Part shown: piece by piece, positions 33,401 through 39,153 of the stretch
Layout: every line of letters starts with the position of its first letter
How positions within the stretch are numbered: the stretch's first letter is position 1
From: Bolinopsis microptera
Taxonomy: Eukaryota; Ctenophora; Tentaculata; Lobata; Bolinopsidae
DNA: 64,000 nucleotides
Direction: 5' to 3'
Assembly: GCF_026151205.1 (NCBI RefSeq)
Contig: NC_087079.1
Location: forward strand, 5,537,230-5,601,229
Notes under the pieces: generated by a model
Seen by the model: the letters and a program-made list of their open reading frames with translations, nothing else
Told to the model about the DNA's origin: nothing
The model's database searches: none
Translations under genes and position numbers: made by a program

Positions 33401-34761
33401 TTTTAACAATGTTTTCATAATTATCTTAGTTACAACCACTCATCAGTCCTGCCCAAAATTCTAAAATTAGCACATGTGGCTAATTTCTGCTGTGATATGT
33501 ATTGTATCTTGCAAAAACTTCGTCTGTGGTTATCAAAGAAAGACATATTAAAATCAAAGATACCATAATTGAGTTAAAAGTCTGACTGAATAACAATAAA
33601 TCTCGTATAATTTATATTGAAACGATAGTACCACTTAAAACAAATTTCATTGTGTCCTTAAACAAGCCCTCCTAAACTACAACCCAGTCACTTCATTTCA
33701 CGTTCAGTTGATTCCCTGAGCATTATTGGTCAACTATTTAAATTCTAAAGAATTTTTTTAAGGCAGGAAGATCAACAATCCACCTCTTATTTCTTTAGAG
33801 ATAATGGCCATAACTAATCAACAAATATCGCTCATGTTTGTCAACAAACAGTATTACAATGTACATTTTAACACTGTTTGTATTGCAATTCCTGAAACTT
33901 AGGCGCCATTCACAAATTACTGCGATCCTTGTATATCATTTTCACGCGACATAATTAAGTTACAATGATGGGAATTCCGATCTCTATTCTTATATCAGTG
34001 TTTCTAAGTGATAGTTGGTGTGAAATATTTTTGACGAAATTACCGGATTGTGCTGAAAAAAGGGGAGTACTTTGTAGAAGATATTTTGTAAAGCTTCCAC
34101 ACTCCAGAGTCGTACACTCCAGAGTCGAGTCGTACTGTGTTATTTATTATAATGTTGTGATTGCATAATTTATTGTAAATATATTATATTTCAGTATTAT
34201 GTATCGCGATGGAAATATTTTAAGCGGGTAATATCCTGTCCAAACCCAGGATACATAACACGAAGATTTTGTTATAACTTGTATGAAAAGTATTAATACT
34301 ACTGATCGTACATCGTTTCAAGTAGAGCTAAATGGTTATAATTATTGATAAGAATTTCTGGGTTTCAGAAATAAAGGTCAAGTAACTTACAAGAAATAGT
34401 GCAATAAAATAAAGCAGTGGTTATGACTGAAGGACAGGAAAAGAAATGATGTCAGTGTTTAACCACGTAGGAAAATCTATCAAAAAAATATAAATCAGTA
34501 AAACACTTAAACACTGTTTAAGAAACGCTGTTTGATTACCACCGTTTACCAGTTACCACAGTTCAGCCAGTACTTTACCCGCAGTGCGTGTCAGTAAACA
34601 AGGCAGACTACGATGGCAGGACCCCACTGCACCTGGCAGCCTGCGAGGGGCACTGTGAGGCTGCAGAGTTCCTCCTCAAGAACGGAGCTATAGTTCATTG
34701 TAAGGACAGAGCTGGTAATACTCCCCTGGTGGACGCTATCAAAAACAAGTTTGTACTTTAA
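6466..34761 (+). CDS. ASPG: Type-I L-asparaginase with ankyrin tail (12 exons)
   Basis: Predicted cytosolic enzyme that hydrolyses L-asparagine; the mammalian orthologue is also described as a lysophospholipase. Exons: 6466-6568, 6690-6813, 6994-7107, 7320-7443, 7590-7673, 7798-7924, 8114-8226, 8618-8803, 10115-10228, 23434-23526, 32876-33004, 34585-34761. All junctions are GT-AG and keep phase, giving about 495 residues; human ASPG is about 570 from memory. Residues 21-26 (TGGTIG) and 126-131 (HGTDTM) are the two catalytic threonine motifs. LRGEMT marks exon 10 and one clear ankyrin repeat ([10 protein letters not shown]) lies in exon 12. The ATG at 6466 lies just after an acceptor-like cag, so a 5' non-coding exon is possible. 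The frame ends at TAA 34759-34761, but a donor-like site precedes it and further ankyrin exons may exist. Introns 9 and 10 contain other genes and transposons. Confidence 0.92.
10708..11731 (-). CDS. Class-A (rhodopsin-like) GPCR, two exons, N terminus missing
   Basis: Seven-helix receptor in the plasma membrane; ligand unknown. Exons 11467-11731 and 10708-11303 join with a split Val codon. TM1 has the GNS motif, TM2 LAVSD, and TM3 ends in TVYR where most receptors have DRY. A cysteine before TM3 (LCFG) and one in the second extracellular loop (LTCWS) can form the usual disulfide. TM7 has NPAVY, the NPxxY motif, and a basic tail follows. Only the extracellular N terminus is missing; it should lie in an upstream exon above 15240 that I could not find. 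The gene is antisense inside ASPG intron 9. Its first recognised exon and acceptor border a 38-copy array of the same sequence. Confidence 0.88.
11658..15236 (-). repeat. About 38 tandem 94-bp copies of a GPCR 3' splice site plus TM1 exon start
   Basis: Each 94-bp unit, read on the minus strand, contains an actaac branch-point-like motif, ccccacag as acceptor, then the first 75 bases of the TM1 exon (from [10 protein letters not shown] to KALKLD). The unit at 11658-11751 runs into the intact exon. The most distal unit joins single-copy sequence at about 15237. Copies are nearly identical (scattered single changes, one 6-base insertion near 13200). As 94 is not a multiple of 3, reading through two units reaches a stop, so only the acceptor nearest the intact exon gives a receptor. 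Confidence 0.93.
15240..16482. other. AT-rich intronic sequence, no gene seen
   Basis: No open frame of note and no recognised repeat. By strand and position it should include the intron or upstream exon of the antisense GPCR, but I could not identify an exon encoding a signal peptide or extracellular N terminus. Confidence 0.5.
16720..20646 (-). CDS. Retrotransposon endonuclease / reverse transcriptase / RNase H polyprotein
   Basis: 1308 residues, intact. An N-terminal APE-type endonuclease has GSDTNSHH and a SDHRYIMF end. A central reverse transcriptase has [12 protein letters not shown] and the catalytic FADDL. An RNase H domain at roughly 1015-1150 shows CYTDGS, an ELTAIIEA glutamate, WSDSLSS and [15 protein letters not shown]-terminal CPKCG...HFLGQC knuckle follows. 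This domain order fits the I/R1/LOA/Tad assemblage of non-LTR elements; the exact clade is not resolved. The first 30 or so residues overlap the preceding ORF in another frame, so the start is uncertain. Confidence 0.93.
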   Translation of the reverse strand: MSGRDHAYLLEGQLLLPDPVQLLSAPPAMIGHNTCLGGGTASTPLNDAQTSTKKKRRQKKLKTTIAARNKQSETYSVTQINLKRKFNAWKTLLINTHGRRNPIILATEPYSNNKNLIPPINKDLTQYYYKVGDKRPRAAIVLHKNLTVKCWELTQFTTPDQVAIKIQLSSTELILAASYMDINGPVPPQETSPLAKYANDNNIPLIIGSDTNSHHTLWGNKACNKRGEELLDFLSSLGLSCANKGSSPTFLNSRGHNSIIDLTITNQLGGDLISNWHVSDLYSNSDHRYIMFDITTGPKKEPKQIRLVKNTDWDRFDEILSNNPNLNNTQINTTTEIDHKIDIINTALKEAFEEACPITYISSSVRKPPWLTQEVEEAQRGIRQKLITARKKKTDALWLALRESNKQYNRLITNSQRNAWRTFCQETESVKESGRMNKILKSCNDNKHTLEAVYKPNGDITKNAEETLEVMTRTHFKDSVTDPPVPPPGPLPITTTLLNTIYSPDRIEEALKSFDPLKAAGPDTLKPIIIQKAWTHIKDITRTIMTKNHETQHIPTLWKESLGIFLPKPGKTDYNQPKSFRTITLSPVMLKLQEKVILWHMQHDLNIAKDINKRQFGFKKGCSTEAALHKVTHTIERRIAKKGYVLGVFLDIEGAFDNVSFKAISDAIKTTKVDLATAQWIINMVTNRFITLNHKDKSTRVRIRRGCPQGGILSPFLWNLVVDDLLAYTARDIPGYLQAFADDLLSLAEGNDLDIIWNRTRKTINTIEKWCQTKDLSISALKTQIVMFTWNKKWTLRPVVVGNTTIGLSKSAKFLGVTLDSKLNFNEHITNTTKKATASLMQCRRAVGPTWGMSPKTCKWMYTAVIRPILSYCCSIWIRATQTDTNARKFKRVQALALRMMSGAMPSTPFIALNHLTNTPDIILFLRGEAAKGTARLQAYGSLTLETIAPRKGTITTHTTINKQFMVDLNIPPKAERDLSIPTMMLERRFTVTTPGADNIGYRGSLQNTIDNIPSETITCYTDGSRTDSGSGAGYIITTDNNNTTLDERSFKLPDDCTVYQTELTAIIEACKYLSTYTNTHIIIWSDSLSSIQAISSPSTRSRTTRDCYDTLNTLGSTNTLEIRWIAAHIGLWGNEKADELAKNGTTSESTLNCPIPQSYIKRLINDKVTKLNQESWITDGPRHTKLTLGHKNINIIKNLNTTLSNNRQNYRTAVHLITGHCGLNKHLHTIRKSDTSACPKCGDEEETVSHFLGQCPAIAQIRGQYFRDYYLSVNDIFDNQHISTIVNFTNHTKRLVVPEELDQTGVT
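20549..21283 (-). CDS. Upstream ORF of the retrotransposon, unknown function
   Basis: A 244-codon frame directly upstream of, and overlapping by about 100 bp, the RT ORF. Positionally it is ORF1, but no CCHC knuckle, RRM or esterase motif is visible. Instead there is a hydrophobic stretch near residues 16-29 ([13 protein letters not shown]) and a Cys-rich segment ([13 protein letters not shown]). About 110 bp of it (20887-20995) recurs upstream at 21770-21885 with roughly 90% identity. It may be an unusual ORF1 or a captured host exon. Confidence 0.4.
   Translation of the reverse strand: MPIISTHFPCFIGRHFNTVVVVFLSIFLRFAESVKTHDTPSLINHLLYRSWIECASANTNVCARTLGSDSCTLCTVHEPYKVIYCNNTKNQPLLPTVVPTGGTVTIHNDQLKQVKLFAVGPDGDFESTVGIAIRPTTYFQPTTFDSRQVSMVQPTYDIIVLKAKKIISSRGCAHPRENIWSQTKDNNKHNFTHKRLLSGLWEPCSGKVWRGLFVWKGPCVPSGGPAAATRPCPTPQRPTGNDRS
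20887..20995. repeat. About 110-bp direct repeat, copy 1
   Basis: Matches 21770-21885 in the same orientation, beginning gatcgcaatg and continuing through gcttaagctggtcg. It lies within the 244-codon upstream ORF of the retrotransposon. Confidence 0.85.
21770..21885. repeat. About 110-bp direct repeat, copy 2
   Basis: Second copy of the block at 20887-20995, in the 5' GC-rich part of the element. It suggests an internal duplication of the element's 5' region. Confidence 0.85.
22050..23433. other. ASPG intron 9, distal part; no gene seen
   Basis: AT-rich sequence between the retrotransposon and ASPG exon 10. Only short unsupported open frames and no repeat of note. Confidence 0.6.
23434..23526 (+). 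CDS. ASPG: ASPG exon 10
   Basis: Thirty-one codons in phase 0 between a cctttcctcag acceptor and a gtaatt donor. The LRGEMT motif matches the linker of animal ASPG between the asparaginase and ankyrin parts. It is isolated by a 13.2-kb intron upstream and a 9.3-kb intron downstream, and inverted copies of one retrotransposon lie in those two introns. Confidence 0.88.
23527..24689. other. ASPG intron 10, proximal part
   Basis: AT-rich sequence, a degenerate stretch around 23705-23765 containing tcgacgtttcggccc (a phrase often seen in Penelope-like or other transposon ends, from memory), a poly(C) run at about 24240-24256 and three aggttaccacagaaac repeats at about 24146-24200. No gene recognised. 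Confidence 0.5.
24618..24760 (+). pseudogene. Remnant of a fifth six-cysteine secreted-protein gene
   Basis: The string agctcacaagaatgggtc at about 24628 also precedes the retrotransposon insertion upstream of the paralogue at 31717. Bases 24693-24757 (cccactcagagagaactgaa, then cttgag and gactggttctcctcc) align with the 5' coding part of that paralogue but are shifted and interrupted. The rest of the gene is absent. Confidence 0.55.
24931..25007 (+). promoter_or_regulatory. Conserved proximal promoter / 5' UTR of secreted-protein gene A
   Basis: The block ggggacatatagg is followed about 70 bp later by the start codon and is conserved in gene B (about 27896). Gene C has a clear TATAAAG at the comparable distance. 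A pyrimidine-AG motif (tctttag) precedes the ATG in A and B and a similar one in C, compatible with a 5' UTR splice or trans-splice acceptor. That last point is inference. Confidence 0.4.
25008..25400 (+). CDS. Small secreted six-cysteine protein, gene A
   Basis: 130 residues, single exon. A signal peptide ([20 protein letters not shown]) is followed by a roughly 110-residue domain with six cysteines: PCAITC pair, CGFVS, MCPS, KCDVYW and a terminal GYNC. The pattern CGF.S.PVVT...TPSQM...CDVYW.A.GYNC is shared by all four family members here. It resembles uncharacterised secreted beta-rich repeats seen in marine invertebrates (recollection, weak). Exported protein of unknown role. It lies on the sense strand in ASPG intron 10; the MM start is conserved in gene B. 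Confidence 0.82.
   Translation: MMKLLSFLLAVIVLANPTLSELKILNTPDGVAGPPPCAITCSGVARHTDNRWREWKRNAYRRINFAECGFVSIPVVTATMGGSDMCPSIYIRNVFSTNSLFYVHSVEEATPSQMVNKKCDVYWIAAGYNC
26093..26728 (-). CDS. P2X7-type cytoplasmic (ballast) domain protein
   Basis: 211 residues, single exon. The N-terminal 90 residues are acidic and disordered. The C-terminal half has [19 protein letters not shown], a CVTELPIF segment, [24 protein letters not shown] and IRAMFPS. This matches the zinc-binding, palmitoylated intracellular domain of P2RX7. No P2X channel part is present. In early-branching animals this domain occurs as a stand-alone or transposon-linked protein (recollection). It is divergent from the THAP gene, with only 154 bp between the two start codons. 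Confidence 0.78.
   Translation of the reverse strand: MDFDAETTVGIDDDSENSETEDYMLDFDRIGATNNYQDISADPKLPASDHSSNDEPSTVGYNDYDSDEGAEHQQSDSETQNCISRLDKDVSTWCTCGNCKTMESELECYCCQESTIISDFLLSRKDATCVTELPIFKKTVEEKHVLELQGSGIRTVSRDSEGTIKPEGYRFIAYTTFLQMCTLRFCGKGRRYVVPSCVVSRIRAMFPSPKT
26729..26882. promoter_or_regulatory. Shared bidirectional promoter region
   Basis: 154 bp separate the oppositely oriented starts of the P2RX7_C-domain gene and the THAP gene. The sequence is AT rich; no specific motif is assigned. Confidence 0.45.
26883..27710 (+). CDS. THAP-domain protein, first exon only (truncated gene)
   Basis: 276 codons from ATG 26883 to a gtaata donor at 27711; the read-through frame stops at 27746. Residues 4-72 form a THAP zinc finger: C4, C9, then the FYKIPDP loop, W50 and C68/H71 in ICSEHF. 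This is the C2CH DNA-binding fold of THAP proteins and P-element-type transposases. The rest is acidic with no transposase motif. Downstream sequence after the donor is replaced by the segmental duplication, so the 3' exons are missing or displaced. Probably transposon derived. Confidence 0.82.
27739..28735 (+). repeat. Segmental duplication carrying gene B
   Basis: Second copy of the block at 24775-25640, again with promoter, coding region and 3' flank. It has an insertion of about 80 bp after the gctcgcccagtag block. Confidence 0.85.
28003..28416 (+). CDS. Small secreted six-cysteine protein, gene B
   Basis: 137 residues. The start is placed at the MMKLLSF homologous to gene A; an upstream in-frame extension has no counterpart. 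Signal peptide [20 protein letters not shown] and the six cysteines are identical in placement to gene A. The difference is a seven-residue longer loop after the CSGVARY segment ([10 protein letters not shown]). It is the recent duplicate of gene A. Confidence 0.82.
   Translation: MMKLLSFLLAVIVLANPTLSEVKILDTPDGVAGPPPCAITCSGVARYTDTGDTDNNYRWRYYKGNTYRRINFAECGFVSIPVVTATMGGSNMCPSIYVRNVLSTNSLFYVHAVEEATPSQMVNNKCDVYWIAAGYNC
28735..28890. repeat. Degenerate 12-14-bp tandem repeat
   Basis: About a dozen imperfect copies of ataacatcttttat/ataacaccttttgt between genes B and C. Confidence 0.75.
29227..29233 (+). promoter_or_regulatory. TATA box of gene C
   Basis: TATAAAG lies 85 bp upstream of the ATG at 29318, comparable to the catatagg element of genes A and B. 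Confidence 0.5.
29318..29722 (+). CDS. Small secreted six-cysteine protein, gene C
   Basis: 134 residues. Signal peptide ([19 protein letters not shown]) has one cysteine within the hydrophobic core, then the family domain: [29 protein letters not shown] and GYNC. It is clearly diverged from A and B. The start is set at the ATG that aligns with the other members; a TTG-initiated extension is discarded. Confidence 0.82.
   Translation: MKLLGCLFTVMIVSHTLSSELKILNLPEGQTGPAPCALTCSGVSRYSESGSYGWRNYADSKAFKIADMKGCGFVSVPVVTVSVRGSHYSYNCPSISIIGVDSAMLIVITVGNATPSQMVSEQCDVYWTANGYNC
29967..31112 (+). pseudogene. C-terminal RNase H / zinc-knuckle fragment of the retrotransposon ORF
   Basis: 381 codons. The ATG comes from the target-site duplication and is in frame by chance. 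The fragment keeps the complete RNase H domain (CYTDGS, WSDSLSS, GNEKAD) and the CPKCG knuckle but has no RT or endonuclease. One substitution (PDD to PDY) against the longer copy. It is unlikely to act on its own. Confidence 0.9.
29978..31343 (+). mobile_element. 5'-truncated young copy of the RNase H retrotransposon
   Basis: Begins abruptly with aaagggcacagcc inside the RT ORF and runs through the 3' UTR to a poly(A) tail at about 31326-31343. The duplicated target atgggtcatct flanks it at 29967-29977 and 31344-31354. The paralogous site at about 24635 has the same target without the insertion. It differs from the element at 16483-22038 by one residue over 376 shared codons. It is in the opposite orientation to that copy. 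Confidence 0.93.
31717..32115 (+). CDS. Small secreted six-cysteine protein, gene D
   Basis: 132 residues. The start is set at the ATG aligning with genes A-C; a ten-codon upstream extension from 31687 is possible. Signal peptide [18 protein letters not shown], then [32 protein letters not shown] and terminal GYDC. It is the most divergent member. The retrotransposon insertion ends 373 bp upstream, so its distal upstream region has been displaced. Confidence 0.82.
   Translation: MKLLGCLFTVILAIPTQSNLKILSTPDGVAGPPPCALTCSGVARYNDTGAYSWREWDWQAGRYINITDCGFVSSPVVTVTVRGATLTSNCPPLRIWGSNDVWFDVVTTAAVTPELMISWKCDVFWSAFGYDC
32651..32855. repeat. 14-bp CACGTG tandem array in two blocks
   Basis: Eleven copies of ctgtcacgtgttac (six, then five), each containing the E-box palindrome CACGTG. 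The two blocks are separated by a 45-bp segment that duplicates the ASPG exon 11 acceptor and exon start. The array ends about 25 bp before the true acceptor. Confidence 0.95.
32734..32778 (+). repeat. Decoy copy of ASPG exon 11 splice acceptor
   Basis: ccatggaaactaactccc through ccccag and the first 14 exon bases (gttatctccgctct) recur at 32846-32889, where they form the genuine acceptor. In this upstream copy the exon bases run directly into the next CACGTG unit. Confidence 0.9.
32876..33004 (+). CDS. ASPG: ASPG exon 11
   Basis: Forty-three codons in phase 0 ([18 protein letters not shown] at the start, EAVQQ at the end), matching the helical linker before the ankyrin repeats. Its acceptor and first 14 bases are duplicated 111 bp upstream inside a tandem array. 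Confidence 0.88.
33005..34584 (+). other. ASPG intron 11; no gene seen
   Basis: AT-rich, with one unsupported 67-codon frame at 33965-34168 and a small actccagagtcgt duplication near 34101. Nothing recognised. Confidence 0.6.
34585..34761 (+). CDS. ASPG: ASPG exon 12 (ankyrin repeat)
   Basis: Starts after a cccgcag acceptor and encodes an ankyrin repeat ([14 protein letters not shown]) plus the start of a second ([15 protein letters not shown]). It may end at the in-frame TAA at 34759-34761. Alternatively it may splice at a weak gtttgt donor near 34749, which keeps open a longer ankyrin tail like the human protein. A 26-bp tandem duplication covers this end. Confidence 0.8.
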   Translation, partial: CVSVNKADYDGRTPLHLAACEGHCEAAEFLLKNGAIVHCKDRAGNTPLVDAIKNKFVL

Positions 34762-34786
34762 CTTACAAAAACAAGTTTGTACTTTA
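34735..34786 (+). repeat. 26-bp tandem duplication at the ASPG exon 12 end
   Basis: The unit caaaaacaagtttgtacttt is repeated about 26 bp apart and spans both the in-frame stop and the possible gtttgt donor. Confidence 0.85.
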
Positions 34787-35920
34787 TAACTTCCGCTTTA
34801 CAGCTGCTGTGAGATAAGTTAATATCAATCTTCCGATACAGTTTATCTTCCATCATCGTATATTTGATTGTATTTAATTATATTTAGAATATAACCGTTA
34901 TCTTTTGCCGAGCGTTTTTTAAGGTTTCGTTTCGAGTGTAGAAAGGTAGAAATTTACTTGAGGATTTACGATGTCTTTAAACCCCATTCATTGCACCTTC
35001 TCTGCTCGTGGACTGAATTCTAGTTAGATTTGTCATTTGCATCAGAATTTTAATTTAATTTTCTCTGTTAAATAAATTAAGCGGTAAAGCGTGTTAAACC
35101 TATCAAACTCATGTTCACCAAAACAGATTACCGCTCCATTGATCGAGTTCCCAAATTTATCGTTCTAAAAACTGTATCCGTGATGAGCGTGATCTAATAT
35201 TTATATCCTAACTTTATACCCGTGTGTTACAATCAACATACCATGATCAAGGCTTTTTCACTTTTTCAGGACCATGCAAACGTGATCATTTTTTTCTACA
35301 TTTTTCTAAAATGTAAAAAAATTCGAGATGTGATTATTTAACATACCCCTTAACGTTCTACCTGCACGACGGCAAAATACACTCACCAATTCACCCCAGT
35401 TTTTTGACAAGCTTCCGATTAAGTCTCTGTTTCTAGAGAGCATGGGTTTCTGCTAAAAAGTGCGGAATTTTTCTAAATTAGCTCACCCTCGCCCCTCATC
35501 TCAATAAAAATTATTCTGTACAATTCTGTGCTTGACAATCCTGCCAACGAAGAAGAATACGTACATTTTACATCCTTTATATAGTTTCTAGGTTACACAT
35601 TACCTTACATTAAATATTAAATAATCTTACATAACATTACAATTAACATTACATAATATTACATAACCTTACATAACCTTACATAACCAAGAGTTTAAAT
35701 TCCCAAATAGTCAGACTGAGCAGGTTGAGCTGTAGTAAAACACAGTACTGAGGTGTTAAAACATTTTCATTACTATCTTCAGTAACATCCTGAATCAGAA
35801 ACTCGGTTAATATCAGTTCCTACAAAGTGTAACATTGGAAATGAAATGACACAACTAAAAACGATACCTATGAATATTTTTAAAAACATAACTTTTGTGC
35901 CCCAATGCAATGGAAAACCT
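34787..35920. other. Intergenic, no gene seen
   Basis: AT-rich DNA. A short acataa/cattacat-type repeat run lies at about 35600-35690. No further ASPG exon was recognised here. Confidence 0.5.
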
Positions 35921-37384
35921 TTAAGATAAATCCAATAATGGAATCCCAAACGGGTCCACGGCATTGAGCCCCAATGGACGTATAGTTCTTAGTTTCTGAA
36001 TATAACGGTGTTCATCCACTTCTAGAGTTCTTGGGCTACTATTACTGAGAATTGACACTTTATAAGCCTGGTTGAAATTGTCACGCTGTTTCATGTTATG
36101 AACTTCTACAAGGTGTTTACCCAAGCTGAATCCGTCGTCGTTTTCTTCAGGGACAAACGTATTGTCCGAAATGAGTTTGTAGGAATGGGCGCGATGTTCG
36201 TTTACTCGTGCCCTTAGGGGCTGCACCGTTCTTCCTACATAACACATATTACAAAGTTGGCAACTGAAGATGTATACAACATTGTAGCTGACACATGTAC
36301 CAGACACTGCTTTGGCTCGCTGTCCATTGACTGTTATTGATGGATGTGGAGATATAATGTTACAGGTACCGCAGTGTCTGCCCCCACATGGTCTTGTGTG
36401 AGGTTGGGTTAAGTCATCCGCAAACTGTTTTGCTTTGACTAACTTCCTTCTAAATGATGTTCCAGTACGTCTGACGAATTTGAAGATAGGGCGTGATGTA
36501 CCGGCTCTAGATGATATTGGGGAGCCTGGGGTGTTTCCACTTGTATGGGAACCAGATAATCCTGAGAAGCTCCTGGTTCTACTGAGTTCTGGTTCCAATC
36601 CTTTTACCGATTCTACTAACTCTTGATCGCTGCCAAATGTTGAAATAACGCGGACTGCTGGTTCTGGAGACTTTGGGACCAGGACACTGCTGTTTGAGTT
36701 GTCCAGTGGTTTGAGGCATCTTTCAAAGCCTTTGACTTTTTCACTGATGTTATCTACCATAGTTTTAGGGTAGTTGGATTGGAAGAAAAAGGTTTTTAAT
36801 TCATCAATTTGTTTTCGGAGTCTGTCGTTATCATTGATGATTCGCCGGAGTCTCAGGCATGCACTATAGACTATGCTGCTGAATGTATGGTTCGGGTGGT
36901 GGGAACCGAAGTACAGGTAAGAGCGAGCATCAGTCTCTTTAACATGGAGGTCTGTCTGAAGATCACCTGCGGTGTCGAAACAAAATTTTATGTCTAAGAA
37001 CGCCACATAAACATTGTTATCTTCTATGATGTTCTCATCAATGTGGAGGCCAAGTTCTGCTAGCCTTGTATTGACAGTCGCGATGAATTTTGAAAACTGT
37101 CTTTTCGTTCCATGGAATACTCCACAGCCGTCGTCTATGTATCTCTTGACCGATTTTACAGGTTCCATTAGTTCCGTGTCTGAATAGACTTGCTCACGCA
37201 TGACATGGTATACTGCTATGTTTGCAAGTTGTACACAGATACTGCCTCCTGTCGGTACTCCTCGTTTTTGTCTGTACCACTCTCCGTTAAATTTGCCTAT
37301 AGACGAGTTAACAAGTGTAAGGATTGGGTTATAAGATCGAATCAGATGTCCGAGTCGGTACGGGTCATTTTCATTGTGGCGCAC
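35921..37384 (-). CDS. Penelope-like element: RT C-terminal half plus GIY-YIG endonuclease
   Basis: 487 residues. The RT part has RGVPTGGSICVQLAN and the catalytic RYIDDGCG. A variable linker with a CGGRHCGTC cysteine motif precedes a GIY-YIG nuclease (VVYIFSCQLCNMCYVGRT, then RARVNEHR). This order is diagnostic of Penelope-like retroelements. The N-terminal RT fingers are missing, so the element is 5' truncated or frame broken above 37384. The remaining frame is intact. Confidence 0.88.
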   Translation of the reverse strand: MRHNENDPYRLGHLIRSYNPILTLVNSSIGKFNGEWYRQKRGVPTGGSICVQLANIAVYHVMREQVYSDTELMEPVKSVKRYIDDGCGVFHGTKRQFSKFIATVNTRLAELGLHIDENIIEDNNVYVAFLDIKFCFDTAGDLQTDLHVKETDARSYLYFGSHHPNHTFSSIVYSACLRLRRIINDNDRLRKQIDELKTFFFQSNYPKTMVDNISEKVKGFERCLKPLDNSNSSVLVPKSPEPAVRVISTFGSDQELVESVKGLEPELSRTRSFSGLSGSHTSGNTPGSPISSRAGTSRPIFKFVRRTGTSFRRKLVKAKQFADDLTQPHTRPCGGRHCGTCNIISPHPSITVNGQRAKAVSGTCVSYNVVYIFSCQLCNMCYVGRTVQPLRARVNEHRAHSYKLISDNTFVPEENDDGFSLGKHLVEVHNMKQRDNFNQAYKVSILSNSSPRTLEVDEHRYIQKLRTIRPLGLNAVDPFGIPLLDLS

Positions 37385-37457
37385 ACTTGCCGGTTTAGTT
37401 TACTGGGCTGTGGGCTGCGCGTTCAGCCTTTGTCATCCGTTTGTATGACTATGACCC

Positions 37458-37515
37458 GCCGCGCACAGTGCTGAGTGCGCGGCTCCCCCTGTATCGTCGA
37501 AACTTTCGACAGGGG
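37458..37515. repeat. Two adjacent hairpins at the 5' edge of the Penelope-like element
   Basis: gccgcgcac/gtgcgcggc (9-bp stem, 8-nt loop, 37458-37483) is followed by cccct...aggggt enclosing gtcgaaa-c-tttcgac (37486-37515). They lie about 75 bp upstream of the RT reading frame and could be part of the element's terminal structured RNA. Confidence 0.6.
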
Positions 37516-37519
37516 TGAG

Positions 37520-39153
37520 AAGCGACAGTGGGTTCACCACGTGATACATCTCAGCCTGTCATCCGCCTAATATCTTACTAATATGTTAATAACATGATAG
37601 CCCAAGTCCCAGTAAGCAACGTGTACTATTTTAGTATTTTGGCGAAGCAAGTAAGAGCAAAGAGTAAGGGTGTTGAAATTTGAATTGTCTTCAGCTGGCC
37701 ATCTAGAGAACATTTTATAGATCATGATGTGTCCAGAAGACCTGTGACTAAGGCTGTCCAGGATCAGGACTGCGTCCAACTTCAAGTATGCTGCCTACTT
37801 GGGTTGGGCCCTGGGTAGTTTCCCCGTTTACCTCTGCCTTATTAGCACGCCAATCCACAATGCGCGGCGCGTTCTTTCAGAGCTTTCTCGTGAGAATAGC
37901 GAGCAATAGACACAGACTAGCATGTGGGTAACTGTAACCCACCAGCTTTACGCAGATGCTCCCCATATAACAATCCAGGTGTTGTTTCCCATATTAGATG
38001 GCCAGTCTACTTATGACGTCCGGCAATTAGGGAGGGGCCGGTTTAGGGATTTCGACAAATCCGGACAGGGTGGAGAAATAACGAAAAAGTCCCATTTATT
38101 TCAACTTTTCTGAATTTTATTTTCTACTCTTTGATATTTTATTAACAATGAATTTGAGTTGGTTTTATTTGTTCTCTAAAAAGTAGCTGGAAATTCGCAC
38201 GTCCGGGGGAGGGGGTGGTTTTGAAAATTCGGACACACCCAGACAGGGTAGGGGGGTCTGAAAATCTGCGATTTTGGCGGACGTCCTAAGTAATGGCCCC
38301 TAACGTAATCACTGGGGGAGGGAGGGTTTCTGAAATGATTCGCTAGTGTAAATTTCAACACAATAGCCTGTAAAACTGATTACGGATAGGGGGTGGGGGG
38401 TGGGGGTGTCAAAAAATGGGCTAAAAAGTGCAATTAATGTATGTGAACGACCTCTTATACCCGGCCAAATACAAAATATTTTTCCATAAATTTGTATATT
38501 TTTTTTATTTTATAAGACACTATTAAATATAGATTTAAATCTTAAAGGGGAAATTTAACCCTAAAATTTCTAGGATATTTACAAAAAATATATCAAAATA
38601 TTACATCCAGTCTCTTTTTTACATTTAACCAACTTTACATCAATTAATTTGATACACGCTTTATATACAAAAAGTAAATTCTGAAACCAAAATCGCCTAG
38701 TAACCTATCTCCACCACAGGTGAAGGTTCATAACACCAAACAAATTATAAAATTAATTTTAATATGCATTATAAAAATCTGAGGGGGAGCTTGTCATCAT
38801 TCTCTACAATTCTATAAATTTTCAAGTTCACTAGTTAACATTTTTCACTAAAGTGATGCCCTCTTTCACAAGTGACTCCCAAAACTTCCAAGTTTATCTC
38901 CAACGACAGTGTCCACTGTCCATTATTGGGTAAATAGGCATGCGTTTAAAAACAAACACAGATCTTATCTTACAACAACGAGCCCCAGTCTTTATTACCC
39001 TTATTAGGTGATTGGCGTTTATCAAATACCGACGTTTAAACCACCCGTTAATAATTCCACAATAAATCGAAACGTAAAATCATTTCAACCGTTAAATATA
39101 ACCCGCAGTCTGACCCTCAACTGATTATAATCACGTTCGGTGGGGGTTTTCTT
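37520..39153. other. Intergenic, no gene seen
   Basis: Mixed sequence with G-rich tracts at about 38200-38410 (gggggaggg, gggggtgggggg). Open frames are short and unsupported. Confidence 0.5.

Noticed and set aside
37440..37560. Hammerhead ribozyme at the Penelope-like element
   Set aside because: Searched both strands by eye for CTGATGA followed by GAAA; the core is absent (only ctgagtg and cgaaac), so not called.
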